Assembly (NCBI RefSeq): GCF_004771005.1
Contig: NZ_RQHV01000061.1
Span: 372,001-436,000 of the forward strand
Direction of reading: 5' to 3'
Length of the DNA: 64,000 nt
Source: Leptospira ilyithenensis
Lineage (GTDB): Bacteria; Spirochaetota; Leptospiria; Leptospirales; Leptospiraceae
Shown: in pieces, positions 9,682 to 17,998 of the stretch
Layout of the letters: every line of letters begins with the position of its first letter
Position numbering within the stretch: the stretch's first letter is position 1
Notes under the pieces: model-generated
What the model saw: only the letters and a program-made list of their open reading frames with translations
Databases searched by the model: none
Told to the model about the DNA's origin: nothing
Made by a program: the position numbers and the translations under genes

Positions 9682-9725
9682 TTCCATTCCCGAATCTATA
9701 AAACCTGGAATAGAAAAGGAAAAAC

Positions 9726-10679
9726 ATGTCAATCTCTATTGGTTATTTCGGATCTCCCTCTCATTCTGCAAAATTATTAGGCTTGTTACTTGGTGCGGGG
9801 ATAACAGTTGATTTCGTTGTTACCAACCCCGACAGGCCTGCCGGAAGAAAAAAAGAACTCACTCCTACACCGGTAAAACAACTTGCAGCGGAACATTCTA
9901 TTCCGGTCATTCAGTCGGAACGACTTCGTTTGGATGAAGTCGCAAAGGAAAAAATATGTTCTTATCCGTCTTCCATTCACATAGTTTATGCATACGGATC
10001 AATTATTCCCGAAGCAGTATTTCAATTTCCCAAATACGGAAGCATCAATCTGCACGGAAGTTTACTTCCGAAATACAGAGGTGCTTCCCCGGTTCAATCC
10101 TTTCTATTGAGCGGAGAAACAGTCTCCGGATTTACAATTCAACATTTGGCAAAGGAAGTGGATTCGGGCGATATAGCGGTTCAAGAAAGTTGGGAAGTAG
10201 GACAGAACGAAACAACCGAAGATTTGTTAGACGCCATCACCTTTAAAGGGGTTCTCCCCTTGATCGATATGATTCGAAATCTGGAATCAAAACCACTCCC
10301 GAAAATCCCCCAAGACCATTCCCTCGCCACTCATTGCCGTAAAATCGGATCGGAAGACAGATCCATACTCTGGACCCGTTCCGCATTTGAAATCCATAAC
10401 CAAGTCCGAGCTCTCTATCCTGATCCTTTGGCTTATACGGTTTTTCGCGAAAAAAGAGTCATTATCAACCGTACTTTCTTTACTCCCGATCTAAAACCTG
10501 TCTCGACGAATCTGCCCCCCGGAAGCTTTTTAATCGGTGAGAAAAAAAGACTTTTCTGTGTCTGTGGAGACGGAAACCTGCTAGGTATAGAGACTCTTCA
10601 ACCTGAAGGGAAAAAACCGATGAGCGGTTTCGATTTTTTTAACGGAGCAAGGGCATCCCTTGGAGAAACATTTACGTGA
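9726..10679 (+). CDS. fmt: Methionyl-tRNA formyltransferase
   Basis: This enzyme formylates initiator Met-tRNA using 10-formyl-tetrahydrofolate. The 317-residue length is normal. The N-terminal Rossmann-type catalytic domain begins ISIGYFGSP and carries the substrate loop TNPDRPAGRKKELTPTPVK. The active-site segment LHGSLLPKYRGASPVQ is intact, including the catalytic His and downstream Asp (VDSGDIA). The C-terminal OB-like domain is also present. The ATG at 9726 has a purine-rich ribosome site (AAAAGGAAAAA) directly upstream. priA and fmt are neighbours in many bacteria. The stop overlaps the GTG start of the PASTA protein gene (GTGA), which suggests coupled translation. Confidence 0.95.
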   Translation: MSISIGYFGSPSHSAKLLGLLLGAGITVDFVVTNPDRPAGRKKELTPTPVKQLAAEHSIPVIQSERLRLDEVAKEKICSYPSSIHIVYAYGSIIPEAVFQFPKYGSINLHGSLLPKYRGASPVQSFLLSGETVSGFTIQHLAKEVDSGDIAVQESWEVGQNETTEDLLDAITFKGVLPLIDMIRNLESKPLPKIPQDHSLATHCRKIGSEDRSILWTRSAFEIHNQVRALYPDPLAYTVFREKRVIINRTFFTPDLKPVSTNLPPGSFLIGEKKRLFCVCGDGNLLGIETLQPEGKKPMSGFDFFNGARASLGETFT

Positions 10680-11695
10680 AAGAGAAATTTCTTAAAATCC
10701 TACCTTACAGTGGTTATGTTTTATTTATCAGCCTCGGGCTTTTGATTTTTTTTGTAGGCGCATTCCTAGTAGTCGTGGTTCGTACCAAAGACGAACAAAA
10801 GGTTACAATGCCTCTTATCATTGGCAAAAATTATATCGAAGTACATAATGAGTTACAACGGTTGCAGTTAAAAGTGAGACTTGAGACTCTTCGTATTCCC
10901 GAAAAAACGGACGGGGTGATTTTATCCCAGTCCATCGACCCGGGAAAAGAAGTGGAAGCTGGCTCAAAACTTTATGTGACTGTCAATGTCGGATTTGACC
11001 GGATTACCGTTCCTGATTTGAAAGGCCAGGATTTGAAACGAGTGAAAGCTGTTTTGGAAAAGGTACTCGCAGGAGATGTGTATGTTCCTTTGACCATAGG
11101 AGGCATTACCTATGTTCCTTCCATGGGAGACGAGCCGCCGGATACTGTGATCGACCAGATTCCCGCTCCCGGCAAAGAAACTCATTCCGGCGAAAAGATA
11201 TTTTTACTTGTTACGGAATCCAGTGCCAAAGAAAAAACTAATCAAAGTAATGCGGAAATTTTGAAAGAATCCGATTTTATCGGAATTCCGCTTCCTTTTG
11301 CAGTTGATTCCTTTCAAAGAAGAAAAATTCCCTATACGATCAAAGAATTTAAAAAGCCTGAATTCAGAGATGACAATGGAAAAATCAGTTCCATCAAACT
11401 CACACCAAAGGGTGCGGTTATGGATGTGAATTTTCTAAAGGCTGAAGAAAAGCTGAACTATGTATATGAATCCGTCAGTTATGAAGTTGATGATACGGAT
11501 ATTTATACTGCGACTCTCACTTATACGGACGAAAGATCGGGGAGTGAAGTCAAAAAAGACATCATGAGTGCTCAAAGCCTGGAAGAAGATCAAATGGTCA
11601 ACCTGGCCTTCTATCGCGGCAAGGAAACCAAATTGACGTTAGTTGGCCAAAATACAGGCGAAGCCAAGTCTTGGACATTCAAAGGAAAATACTGA
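10676..11695 (+). CDS. Membrane-anchored PASTA domain protein
   Basis: This 339-residue protein has a single N-terminal membrane helix (about 14-36) and then periplasmic PASTA repeats. One runs roughly 40-103 (starts [14 protein letters not shown], ends YVTVNVG). A second covers about 105-180 ([15 protein letters not shown]). A further degenerate region extends to the C terminus. PASTA modules bind muropeptides in penicillin-binding proteins and Ser/Thr kinases, but no kinase or transpeptidase domain is attached here. The gene starts with GTG overlapping the fmt stop. A role as a peptidoglycan-sensing or scaffolding protein is inference only. The C-terminal about 130 residues do not match a family I recognise. 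Confidence 0.85.
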   Translation: MKEKFLKILPYSGYVLFISLGLLIFFVGAFLVVVVRTKDEQKVTMPLIIGKNYIEVHNELQRLQLKVRLETLRIPEKTDGVILSQSIDPGKEVEAGSKLYVTVNVGFDRITVPDLKGQDLKRVKAVLEKVLAGDVYVPLTIGGITYVPSMGDEPPDTVIDQIPAPGKETHSGEKIFLLVTESSAKEKTNQSNAEILKESDFIGIPLPFAVDSFQRRKIPYTIKEFKKPEFRDDNGKISSIKLTPKGAVMDVNFLKAEEKLNYVYESVSYEVDDTDIYTATLTYTDERSGSEVKKDIMSAQSLEEDQMVNLAFYRGKETKLTLVGQNTGEAKSWTFKGKY

Positions 11696-11699
11696 ATCT

Positions 11700-12347
11700 A
11701 TGAAAATTTCAGCCTCTATCCTTGCGGCAAAAATGACTGCATTATCTACCATTCTTCCCGGGTTTAAAAAAGAAAATATTGATTACATTCATATGGATGT
11801 AATGGACGGAAACTTTGTCCCTCAGATTTCTTTTGGAGAGGCCATCACCAAGGAAGTGGGAGAGCTCACTGACATTCCTTTGGATGTACATCTTATGGTG
11901 GCAAAACCGGAAGACCATGTTCAAAAATATCTGGAGTTAAAACCTTACTGCGTAACATTCCATATTGAAACGACACATTTTGCCGTTCGACTTGCGGAAG
12001 AGATCAGAAAGGCGGGCTGTAAGGTAGGTGTCTCTTTGAATCCTGCCACTCCTCCCGAAGCCATTTCTACTATATTGCCTTATCTTGATTTGGTGCTTTT
12101 GATGACTGTTGACCCCGGTTTTTACGGCCAATCCTTTATCAAAACTGGTTTTGAAAAGATTGAAAAAATCCGCAAGATGACCTCTCCCTACGGAATCGAG
12201 TTGGAAGTAGATGGCGGAGTCAATGAGTCCAATATCCGGGAACTGAAGCAACTTGGCGTGGATCTATGTGTTGTCGGTTCCGGGTTATTTAAAACGGGAA
12301 ATCCGAACGAACAGGGAAAAAAATTGAAGGATTTGGCAAATGGCTAA
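11700..12347 (+). CDS. rpe: Ribulose-phosphate 3-epimerase
   Basis: Rpe interconverts ribulose 5-phosphate and xylulose 5-phosphate in the pentose phosphate pathway. I chose the ATG at 11700, just past the previous stop, giving 215 residues beginning [10 protein letters not shown], the usual family start. A TTG at 11643 in the same frame would add a non-homologous 19-residue leader. TIM-barrel landmarks are clear: [16 protein letters not shown] with the metal and substrate residues, DVHLMV, the phosphate-side turn [12 protein letters not shown], and EVDGGV near the C terminus. The gene ends about 60 bases before rpsP, with a possible promoter between them. Confidence 0.95.
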   Translation: MKISASILAAKMTALSTILPGFKKENIDYIHMDVMDGNFVPQISFGEAITKEVGELTDIPLDVHLMVAKPEDHVQKYLELKPYCVTFHIETTHFAVRLAEEIRKAGCKVGVSLNPATPPEAISTILPYLDLVLLMTVDPGFYGQSFIKTGFEKIEKIRKMTSPYGIELEVDGGVNESNIRELKQLGVDLCVVGSGLFKTGNPNEQGKKLKDLANG

Positions 12348-12356
12348 AACTCACTC

Positions 12357-12362
12357 TTGACA
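12357..12362 (+). promoter_or_regulatory. Possible -35 element before the rpsP operon
   Basis: TTGACA, a perfect -35 consensus, lies just after the rpe stop and 45 bases before the rpsP start. No good -10 box sits at the ideal 16-18 base distance; the AT-rich TTTTTAAAA tract is too close. The element is therefore only a suggestion that the ribosomal-protein operon has its own promoter. Confidence 0.3.
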
Positions 12363-12406
12363 GGGGGGCTAGTTTTTAAAACCTGTAGCAAAAGAGGTAC
12401 ACTTTC

Positions 12407-12664
12407 TTGGTAAAGTTAAGATTACAGAGAACTGGAACGAAAGCAGATCCACACTACCGTATTGTTGCGGCTGATATCAGATCTCCTCGTGACGGTCGTT
12501 TCATTGAGGCTGTAGGCCATTTTCACCCAACTGCATCTGCAGTAAAACAGTCCGATTTCAATGAAGAGAAAACTCTTGCTTGGTTGGGTAAAGGCGCGCA
12601 ACCTACTGATACTGTCCTTGCTCTTCTTAAAAAGAACGGCATCTGGTCCAAATACAAAGGTTAA
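12407..12664 (+). CDS. rpsP: 30S ribosomal protein S16
   Basis: This is S16 of the small ribosomal subunit, 85 residues, the normal size. The N terminus [20 protein letters not shown] and the downstream [17 protein letters not shown] are diagnostic of the family. The start is a TTG at 12407, preceded by a purine-rich AAAAGAGG ribosome-binding sequence about eight bases upstream. It is the first gene of the conserved rpsP-khpA-rimM-trmD-rplS translation operon. Confidence 0.97.
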   Translation: MVKLRLQRTGTKADPHYRIVAADIRSPRDGRFIEAVGHFHPTASAVKQSDFNEEKTLAWLGKGAQPTDTVLALLKKNGIWSKYKG

Positions 12665-12679
12665 GATTCTAGTATCCAA

Positions 12680-12910
12680 ATGGAATCACTTGTTCGTTAT
12701 ATAGTTCATTCTCTAGTAGACCAACCCGACCAGGTAGTTGTAAATCAAGTGCCTGGAGAAGAGGAAACGGTCATTGAGCTTCGAGTGGCTCAAAAAGACT
12801 TGGGAAAAGTCATCGGAAAAAACGGTCGCATAGCAAAGTCTTTGCGAACAGTTCTACAAGCCGCCGGCACCAAACAAGGCAAAAACTACACTTTAGAAAT
12901 TGTCGACTGA
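12680..12910 (+). CDS. khpA: KH-domain RNA-binding protein KhpA
   Basis: This 76-residue protein is almost entirely one KH domain with the GxxG RNA-contact loop ([12 protein letters not shown]). It is the YlqC/KhpA family, found between rpsP and rimM in many bacteria, including the Bacillus operon. KhpA usually acts with the Jag/KhpB protein in RNA binding and in control of cell division; no khpB lies in this window. The start is ATG 12680, 15 bases after the S16 stop. Its 3' end overlaps the TTG start of rimM by 11 bases. Confidence 0.92.
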   Translation: MESLVRYIVHSLVDQPDQVVVNQVPGEEETVIELRVAQKDLGKVIGKNGRIAKSLRTVLQAAGTKQGKNYTLEIVD

Positions 12911-13439
12911 TCCAAGTATCATCAAAGTCGGTGACTTTGGTGCAACCCACGGAATCAAAGGTCTCATTCGAATCCACACAGAGGGTGAAACATTAGCAAC
13001 CCTCAAGACTCCTATTATCTGTTTGGTAGAGTTAGTCGGTGGAGAAAAAAAACAAGTTAAGATTCTTGAAATCAAAAAACATTCCAGTTTCTATTTGGCA
13101 AAATTGGAAGGATACGAAACTCCTGAAGGAGTTGTCATTTTTCGCCAGGCGGGCATATTTCTAAAAAAATTCGAACTTCCCAAACCAGCTCCAGGTGAAG
13201 TCTATGTATTGGATTTGATCGGTTTGGAAGCAACTTACAGGTTAGGGGAAAAGGGACTTGGTTACTTTGTAAAGGAAGTCATTGACAATGCCGCCCATCC
13301 TATTCTTCGTTTCGTTGCGAGAGAAGAGATAGAACCGAAGGAAGTTCTAGTTCCCTTTTTAAATAAGTACGTCGGAGATTGGGATTTGCAAAAAAAACAA
13401 ATCGAAGTGGTTTCCTGGGAGGATTGGTTTGCAGTTTAA
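12900..13439 (+). CDS. rimM: Ribosome maturation factor RimM
   Basis: RimM assists assembly of the 30S head through contact with S19. The 179-residue protein has the N-terminal RimM beta-barrel ([20 protein letters not shown]) and the C-terminal PRC-type barrel ([11 protein letters not shown] to the end, with [10 protein letters not shown]). The start is TTG at 12900, inside the end of khpA; no ATG lies closer. The stop overlaps the start of trmD by 11 bases. Order and overlaps fit the conserved operon, in which RimM and TrmD are co-translated. Confidence 0.95.
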   Translation: MSTDPSIIKVGDFGATHGIKGLIRIHTEGETLATLKTPIICLVELVGGEKKQVKILEIKKHSSFYLAKLEGYETPEGVVIFRQAGIFLKKFELPKPAPGEVYVLDLIGLEATYRLGEKGLGYFVKEVIDNAAHPILRFVAREEIEPKEVLVPFLNKYVGDWDLQKKQIEVVSWEDWFAV

Positions 13440-14082
13440 TTTCATCACTCTGTTTCCCGACAAGATCGAATCTTATTTCCAATCGGGAATCCCAGGGAAA
13501 GCCAAAAACAACGGTTTTATAGATATCAATACCATCCATTTGAGAGACTTTGCCGGCAACAAACACCAGAAAGTCGATGATACGATTTATGGAGGAGGAC
13601 CCGGTATGTTATTGCAGGTAGGTCCGGTCTACAGAGCTCTGGAGTCCTTAGGTGATAAAAAAGGTCTGGTAGTTCTCATGTCTCCTTCGGGCAAATTGTT
13701 CGATCAAAAATTGGCAAAAGAACTTTATGCAAGTTCCGATTGTTTTACCTTTATTTCCGGTTACTATGAAGGGGTAGATCATCGGGTTACGGAGCATTTA
13801 ATTGACAGGGAAGTGGCCATTGGAAACTATGTAATTTCATCAGGGGATTTAGCTTCTTTGGTTGTTGCGGACTGTATTTCCCGTTTGGTTCCCGGCTTTT
13901 TAGGCAAGGAAGCCAGTTTGGAAGAAGAGTCTCACAACGAAGAAGAAGAATTGGAATACCCGCAGTTTACCAAACCTTACGAATTTATGGGTTGGACTGT
14001 TCCGGACGTACTTGTGAACGGCAATCACGAAGAAATCCGAAAGTGGCGGCAAAATAACCGCAAGACAAGAAATCATTCTTAG
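13429..14082 (+). CDS. trmD: tRNA (guanine-N1)-methyltransferase TrmD
   Basis: TrmD methylates G37 of tRNAs with a guanine at position 36 and prevents frameshifting. The 217-residue protein is slightly shorter than E. coli TrmD (about 255). It has the trefoil-knot S-adenosylmethionine site with [19 protein letters not shown] and [16 protein letters not shown], all clearly seen. The start is TTG 13429, giving [11 protein letters not shown], the standard family beginning. The shorter C-terminal helical domain accounts for the length difference. It overlaps rimM and is followed nine bases later by rplS. Confidence 0.96.
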   Translation: MQFNFITLFPDKIESYFQSGIPGKAKNNGFIDINTIHLRDFAGNKHQKVDDTIYGGGPGMLLQVGPVYRALESLGDKKGLVVLMSPSGKLFDQKLAKELYASSDCFTFISGYYEGVDHRVTEHLIDREVAIGNYVISSGDLASLVVADCISRLVPGFLGKEASLEEESHNEEEELEYPQFTKPYEFMGWTVPDVLVNGNHEEIRKWRQNNRKTRNHS

Positions 14083-14090
14083 AGGAAGCC

Positions 14091-14537
14091 ATGAATCAGA
14101 TCTTAGAAAAGGCGCTAGAAGGCGAGTTTAAAAACGAACTCAATTTTGAAATCGGTGATACGATTAAAGTTCATTACAAAATTGTTGAATCTGGGAAAGA
14201 AAGAATCCAGGTTTATGAAGGCGTCGTGATCTCGATTGCAAACAAAGGCGCAAGCAAAACTTTTACAGTAAGACGTATTTCTTATGATATCGGAGTGGAA
14301 AGAATTTTCCCTCTTCATAGCCCTAGAATTGCGAGATTAGAGTTGGTTCGAAAAGGTAGCGTAAGACGTGCTAAACTTTTCTACTTACGCGAAAAAACAG
14401 GTAAGTCCGGAAGAATCAAAGAAAGAAAAGGTGGCCAAGCAATGGTTGCCAAAGAGAAAAAAAGACAGGATGAGGCAATTGCCACAAAAGCAGCCGGAAC
14501 AAAAGCTGCTGCTGCCGAGCCTCTTCAACCAGCATAA
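14091..14537 (+). CDS. rplS: 50S ribosomal protein L19 with extended C-terminal tail
   Basis: L19 lies at the subunit interface of the 50S ribosome. The first about 115 residues are the normal L19 fold ([40 protein letters not shown]-like [19 protein letters not shown]). The protein then continues for about 30 residues with a Lys/Ala-rich tail ([20 protein letters not shown]) not found in E. coli L19, for a total of 148. A ribosome site (AGAGGAAGCC) precedes ATG 14091. The coding end overlaps the probable unusual start of rnhB. The tail resembles the low-complexity extensions seen on spirochaete ribosomal proteins; its function is unknown. Confidence 0.95.
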   Translation: MNQILEKALEGEFKNELNFEIGDTIKVHYKIVESGKERIQVYEGVVISIANKGASKTFTVRRISYDIGVERIFPLHSPRIARLELVRKGSVRRAKLFYLREKTGKSGRIKERKGGQAMVAKEKKRQDEAIATKAAGTKAAAAEPLQPA

Positions 14538-15229
14538 ATCTTTTTTTCGACAAAGCTCCGAAAAGACCTTACTTTCCGGAGCTTTCCCTTCCTAAAAACC
14601 TTCCCATTCTCTCCCTTGACGAGGCCGGTCGTGGCACACTGGCAGGACCAGTGGCTGTCGGTATGGTTTCATTTGATGTAGATACTTTAGAAAAGATCCG
14701 ATCCGGGGAAGTTCTGAAAGGAATTCGGGATTCCAAACTTTTGAGTTTGGAGAAAAGAAAACTCTTTGCAGAAGAAGTTAAAAAACTAGCGAAAGTTTGG
14801 CGAGTCGTATTAGTTTCTCACAAGTTTATCGATCGTTATAATATCAACCAAGCGATCTTTTACGGAATCAACCGTTCCATCCCTAAAAACCTTTCTCCTC
14901 ACCCGTTTCTTTTCGTAGATGGAAATTATAAAATTCAAATCTCAAAACCAATAGAGGGTTATTTTTCACTGCCGAAGGGGGATGATCTTATGCCTAGTAT
15001 TTCCGCCGCGTCGGTTCTTGCCAAAACCTATAGGGACGATTGGATGGAGAAAATGGAAATTGTATTTCCCGGATACGGATTTGCCCGACATAAGGGTTAT
15101 GGAACTGAATTTCATCGAAATCAAATTCGAAAATTGGGAATTTCCAGAATCCATAGGTTGAGTTTTTTGAAATTTCTCCGAGAGGAAATAGTGAAAGAAG
15201 AACTATTTCCGGATGATCCACTCTCTTGA
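14534..15229 (+). CDS. rnhB: Ribonuclease HII, with no canonical start codon
   Basis: RNase HII removes ribonucleotides from DNA and RNA of RNA-DNA hybrids. The catalytic [11 protein letters not shown] motif is at 14618-14650, followed by DSKLLS and the later acidic residues ([22 protein letters not shown]). This motif lies upstream of the first GTG (14651), so that GTG cannot be the start. The frame is open back to a stop at 14471 but holds no ATG, GTG or TTG. I place the start at ATA 14534, which overlaps the rplS stop (ATAA); ATT 14606 is the alternative. A rare start codon, programmed slippage on the T7 run at 14541, or a sequence error could explain this. The 3' end overlaps the next gene by 17 bases. 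Confidence 0.85.
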   Translation: MNLFFDKAPKRPYFPELSLPKNLPILSLDEAGRGTLAGPVAVGMVSFDVDTLEKIRSGEVLKGIRDSKLLSLEKRKLFAEEVKKLAKVWRVVLVSHKFIDRYNINQAIFYGINRSIPKNLSPHPFLFVDGNYKIQISKPIEGYFSLPKGDDLMPSISAASVLAKTYRDDWMEKMEIVFPGYGFARHKGYGTEFHRNQIRKLGISRIHRLSFLKFLREEIVKEELFPDDPLS

Positions 15230-15866
15230 TTCCTTAATTCTAAAAACCTTTCTCTCTACCCAAGGTAAGCGGACCGAGGAGCAGACTGATTCCAAGGAAC
15301 CCAAATCGTCAGTTACCGGTTTGGGACCTATTCATTCACAATTTTCAAAAAATAATTTCAAAAATCTGGATTCGCTCTCCAGCAATAAACAAGAGTTAGC
15401 TTCCTTTCTGAGGGTTCGGGATAGTTTCTTTAATGAGTCCAAGACCGAACAATGGCAACATGCGACTGAAAAATCAGATCCGAAGTCTATCGAATGGAAA
15501 CCTTTTTGGAATTTTCTTTTTCCGGAAATTCAATGGACCAAAAACAGAATCCATTTCCATGACAAAAAAAAGAAACGTTCCTTGGAAGGTTTTTTTCAGA
15601 AAGAGGGTGAAGATTCTTATTTTTGCGCCTTATTCGAATCCTTATTCACCGGAAAGATTTGGATTATATTTTATTTTCCAAGCTCCCCGAAAAAAGAAGG
15701 CATTTTGGAAATCAAAGCGAATTTACTTCACACTTTAGTCAGGTTGAAAAAGGATATCCCCAAGTTGAAGCCGGCTTTTTCAGGGATCGGAAAGATTCGT
15801 TTCTTTATGGAACCTAACATAGATTCTGCTGAATTGAAGCGTAGGGATCGAGGGATGTTTGCATGA
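15213..15866 (+). CDS. FliK-like / YlqG-like hypothetical protein
   Basis: This 217-residue protein has a low-complexity polar N-terminal half (to about 90) and a more ordered C-terminal half (about 110-205). The latter holds alternating strands and a helix (GKIWIIFYF, LEIKANLLHTLVRLK), a pattern like the C-terminal domain of flagellar hook-length protein FliK. Similarity by eye is weak. The main support is context. In Bacillus the same operon (rpsP-ylqC-rimM-trmD-rplS-rnhB) continues with ylqG (FliK-like) and ylqH (FlhB-like), and here too an FlhB-like gene follows directly, overlapping by four bases (ATGA). A flagellar or type III export role is inference. Confidence 0.6.
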   Translation: MIHSLDSLILKTFLSTQGKRTEEQTDSKEPKSSVTGLGPIHSQFSKNNFKNLDSLSSNKQELASFLRVRDSFFNESKTEQWQHATEKSDPKSIEWKPFWNFLFPEIQWTKNRIHFHDKKKKRSLEGFFQKEGEDSYFCALFESLFTGKIWIIFYFPSSPKKEGILEIKANLLHTLVRLKKDIPKLKPAFSGIGKIRFFMEPNIDSAELKRRDRGMFA

Positions 15867-16123
15867 AAAAAAAAGCGGTAGCACTTCAGTTTGATGCAAA
15901 GATTCACGGGGCTCCTTTTTTACTTGCTTCCGGAGAAGGAAGAAAGGCGGAACAAATCTGCGAGATTGCGAAAGAAAATGAAATCGAATTGATCGAAGAC
16001 AAACTTTTGGCGGATTCGCTTGCCAAACTACCGATAGGCACCGAAATTCCCAGGGAACTTTATGATTCCGTCTCGGTTATATTCCGATATCTACTTTCCA
16101 TTCAAAATGAGAAAAACAATTGA
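15863..16123 (+). CDS. Small FlhB C-terminal-domain-like protein (FlhX/YlqH type)
   Basis: This 86-residue protein corresponds to the cytoplasmic C-terminal domain of the flagellar export switch protein FlhB. KKAVALQFDAKIHGAPFLLA matches the region after the autocleavage site, and EIPRELYDSVSVIFRYLLSI matches the terminal helix. It lacks both the membrane part of FlhB and the NPTH cleavage motif, as in the FlhX/YlqH family. Such proteins can partly replace the FlhB C-terminal domain in some bacteria. Its ATG overlaps the stop of the FliK-like gene, so the two are probably made together. Spirochaetes need flagellar export for their periplasmic flagella. Confidence 0.8.
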   Translation: MKKKAVALQFDAKIHGAPFLLASGEGRKAEQICEIAKENEIELIEDKLLADSLAKLPIGTEIPRELYDSVSVIFRYLLSIQNEKNN

Positions 16124-16157
16124 TCCTATGGCAACTTCATAGTAGAATTTGCCGAAC

Positions 16158-17342
16158 ATGCGAAAGATACCGATTCAGGACTTAGCTGCAGGAACAAAAT
16201 TCAACCGTTCTGTCTACCTAGACAAAGACACAGTGCTTGTGAGTTCAGGTCAGCCCATTACTCAGCAGGATTTAGATCGGCTCAAACAATTCGGAATCTC
16301 TTTCGTTCTTACGGACGGGGAACTTGTTACGGAAAGAGAATCCGCCAAACCAGGTGCCGAGAATTCCAATTACCTGGACACAAATCTTCCTTTATCTCAT
16401 AATGATGAAACTTCCGCTAGGGGAAAATACATTCTAGACAAAGCAAATGGCAATAAAGTAGAGTTTACTGCTTTATTCAAAGACTGTTTCGAATTGGTTC
16501 AAAAGACATATAGATCCGCCTCGGAAGGCAAATACACCGAAATCAGGGAATTTCGTGATATTGCGGAAAGAATAACCGACCATGTAAAATCAAATCCGCA
16601 GTTGCCCATTTTATTATTTGCACATTCCCATTCAGGTTATTACTTATATTCTCATATTTGTTATGCGACTTTCTTCTCCATTTTACTCGGAACCTATTTG
16701 GAGTTTTCAAGACCCAAACTGATTGATTTGGCAATCGCCGCCATATTCGCAGACATGGGAATGGTAACGGTTCCGGAAGAAGTTTCGGAGAAAAAAACAG
16801 CTTTAACTGAATTGGATCATAAGACGATTAAGAGGCATCCCGTTACAGGTTATCAAATTCTTACTCAAAGATTGAAGCTTAAAAACTCGCTCGCGATCGT
16901 CGCTCTCCAACACCATGAAGCGGTAGACGGTAGCGGTTATCCTCAAAAGATCACTTCCAACGAGATGGAAGAACTAACAAGAGTATTTATGATTGCTGAT
17001 CAATTTTCCGCAATGATTGCAACTAGGCCCTATCGACCCGCGTTTCTTCCCTATGATGCGATGAAGTTGATGATCAGTGTGAATGTGAATCGTTTCGATT
17101 TGAAAATGGTCAGGTTGTTTTTAAATAAACTGGGAATGTTTCCTATCGGGTCAGGGGTTTTATTATCCGATAACCGGACCGGAATTGTAATTGATTCCAA
17201 CAAAGACAAACCACTTCGACCCGTTATTCGCATAACAAAAGATGTTGAAGGCAATCGCTTGAGACTCTTGGAATTCGTCGATTTGATGATCGATTTGAAT
17301 ACCTATATCCAAAAAGCCATCCCGTTTTCCCAAATTTACTAA
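16158..17342 (+). CDS. HD-GYP-type domain protein with altered HD motif
   Basis: This 394-residue protein has an N-terminal DUF3391-like segment (KIPIQDLAAGTKFNRSVYL) and a C-terminal HD-GYP fold. HP at VTGYQIL and HHEAVDGSGYP (His252-His253 onward) are conserved. The key HDxGK motif, however, reads ADMGM (198-202), so the metal-binding histidine and the lysine are missing while the aspartate stays. HD-GYP proteins hydrolyse cyclic di-GMP; this one may be inactive, metal-poor or only a binder. I chose ATG 16158; TTG 16149 in frame would add three residues, and neither has a clear ribosome site. The gene follows the FlhB-like gene by 34 bases and precedes the yraN-type gene by seven. Confidence 0.85.
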   Translation: MRKIPIQDLAAGTKFNRSVYLDKDTVLVSSGQPITQQDLDRLKQFGISFVLTDGELVTERESAKPGAENSNYLDTNLPLSHNDETSARGKYILDKANGNKVEFTALFKDCFELVQKTYRSASEGKYTEIREFRDIAERITDHVKSNPQLPILLFAHSHSGYYLYSHICYATFFSILLGTYLEFSRPKLIDLAIAAIFADMGMVTVPEEVSEKKTALTELDHKTIKRHPVTGYQILTQRLKLKNSLAIVALQHHEAVDGSGYPQKITSNEMEELTRVFMIADQFSAMIATRPYRPAFLPYDAMKLMISVNVNRFDLKMVRLFLNKLGMFPIGSGVLLSDNRTGIVIDSNKDKPLRPVIRITKDVEGNRLRLLEFVDLMIDLNTYIQKAIPFSQIY

Positions 17343-17349
17343 AATACCT

Positions 17350-17694
17350 GTGAAAAAAACAGAGTTAGGCAAGTGGGGAGAGAATTTCGGAGCGGATTAC
17401 CTCGGTTCCCAGGGGCATTCCGTACTTATTACGAATTTCAGAAACAAGTTCGGAGAATTGGACATAATCAGTTTCGCAGGGGAAGTCCTTTATTGCACCG
17501 AGGTTAAAACCTGGAACCAAACCCTCCATTTTCACCCTCTTCAGGTTTTTAATGAGACAAAAAAGAACCGAATGAGGAAGGTGTATTATTATCTGACAAA
17601 GTCTCATCCCGCACTTTCTCACCTAACAGTATCATTTTGTTTGTTGCATATAAACGAAAAAAGGGAAGTGAGTTTTTATTCCCATCTATTCTAA
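17350..17694 (+). CDS. YraN family (UPF0102) endonuclease-like protein
   Basis: This 114-residue protein of the UPF0102/YraN family has a restriction-endonuclease-like fold. LGKWGENFGADYL, the GELDII motif with its acidic residue and CTEVKTW (E-x-K) give the predicted nuclease core. The start is GTG 17350, seven bases after the previous stop. In many genomes the gene sits beside rnhB or comM, and here both are within 3 kb, so a role in DNA uptake or repair is plausible. Its biochemical function is still poorly known. Confidence 0.9.
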   Translation: MKKTELGKWGENFGADYLGSQGHSVLITNFRNKFGELDIISFAGEVLYCTEVKTWNQTLHFHPLQVFNETKKNRMRKVYYYLTKSHPALSHLTVSFCLLHINEKREVSFYSHLF

Positions 17695-17720
17695 AATACT
17701 TCATCAAGGGTTTTTTCTTA

Positions 17721-17794
17721 CCCGCCGATGGATTCAGTATCCCTAGCGGGATCTGCTCTCAAGGATGAGAGTATGTTCGTTACAAGGAAGTAAC
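17721..17794 (+). promoter_or_regulatory. Structured leader with ribosome site in a hairpin loop
   Basis: Three inverted repeats lie in the 102 bases before the small gene at 17797: CCCGC/GCGGG (17721-17725 and 17746-17750), CTCTC/GAGAG (17756-17760 and 17767-17771) and GTTAC/GTAAC (17779-17783 and 17790-17794). The loop of the last is AAGGAA, the likely ribosome-binding site. The stems are short, so this is a suggestive but unproven structured leader; the first could instead be the end signal of the upstream gene. Confidence 0.4.
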
Positions 17795-17796
17795 TC

Positions 17797-17997
17797 ATGA
17801 GACAATTTAGTATATTAGGAAATCTTGCTGAAACCGATGAATTCGGACCGGATCCCGTTCTTTTGCGTAAAAGGGGTATGGCTTCCACAATCGAGAAAAA
17901 AAGCTCTACTTATAAGAAAAAAGTGAATGATCCGGCTTATATGGATTATGCGATCAATAAAATAGCTATGGAAATCTCCCATTTTATCTCGAAGTAG
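17797..17997 (+). CDS. Small hypothetical protein
   Basis: This 66-residue protein is of unknown function, soluble and basic in its middle (KRGMASTIEKKSSTYKKK). Its C-terminal helix (YMDYAINKIAMEISHFIS) looks amphipathic. ATG 17797 has a good ribosome site AAGGAAG seven bases upstream, and codon use is like its neighbours, so it is probably real. No domain is recognised. It ends one base before the end of comM on the other strand, so no terminator fits between them. Confidence 0.7.
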   Translation: MRQFSILGNLAETDEFGPDPVLLRKRGMASTIEKKSSTYKKKVNDPAYMDYAINKIAMEISHFISK

Positions 17998-17998
17998 G

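Noticed and set aside
11643..11699. TTG start for rpe inside the PASTA gene
   Set aside because: The family N terminus begins at ATG 11700; the extension overlaps the upstream gene by over 50 bases.
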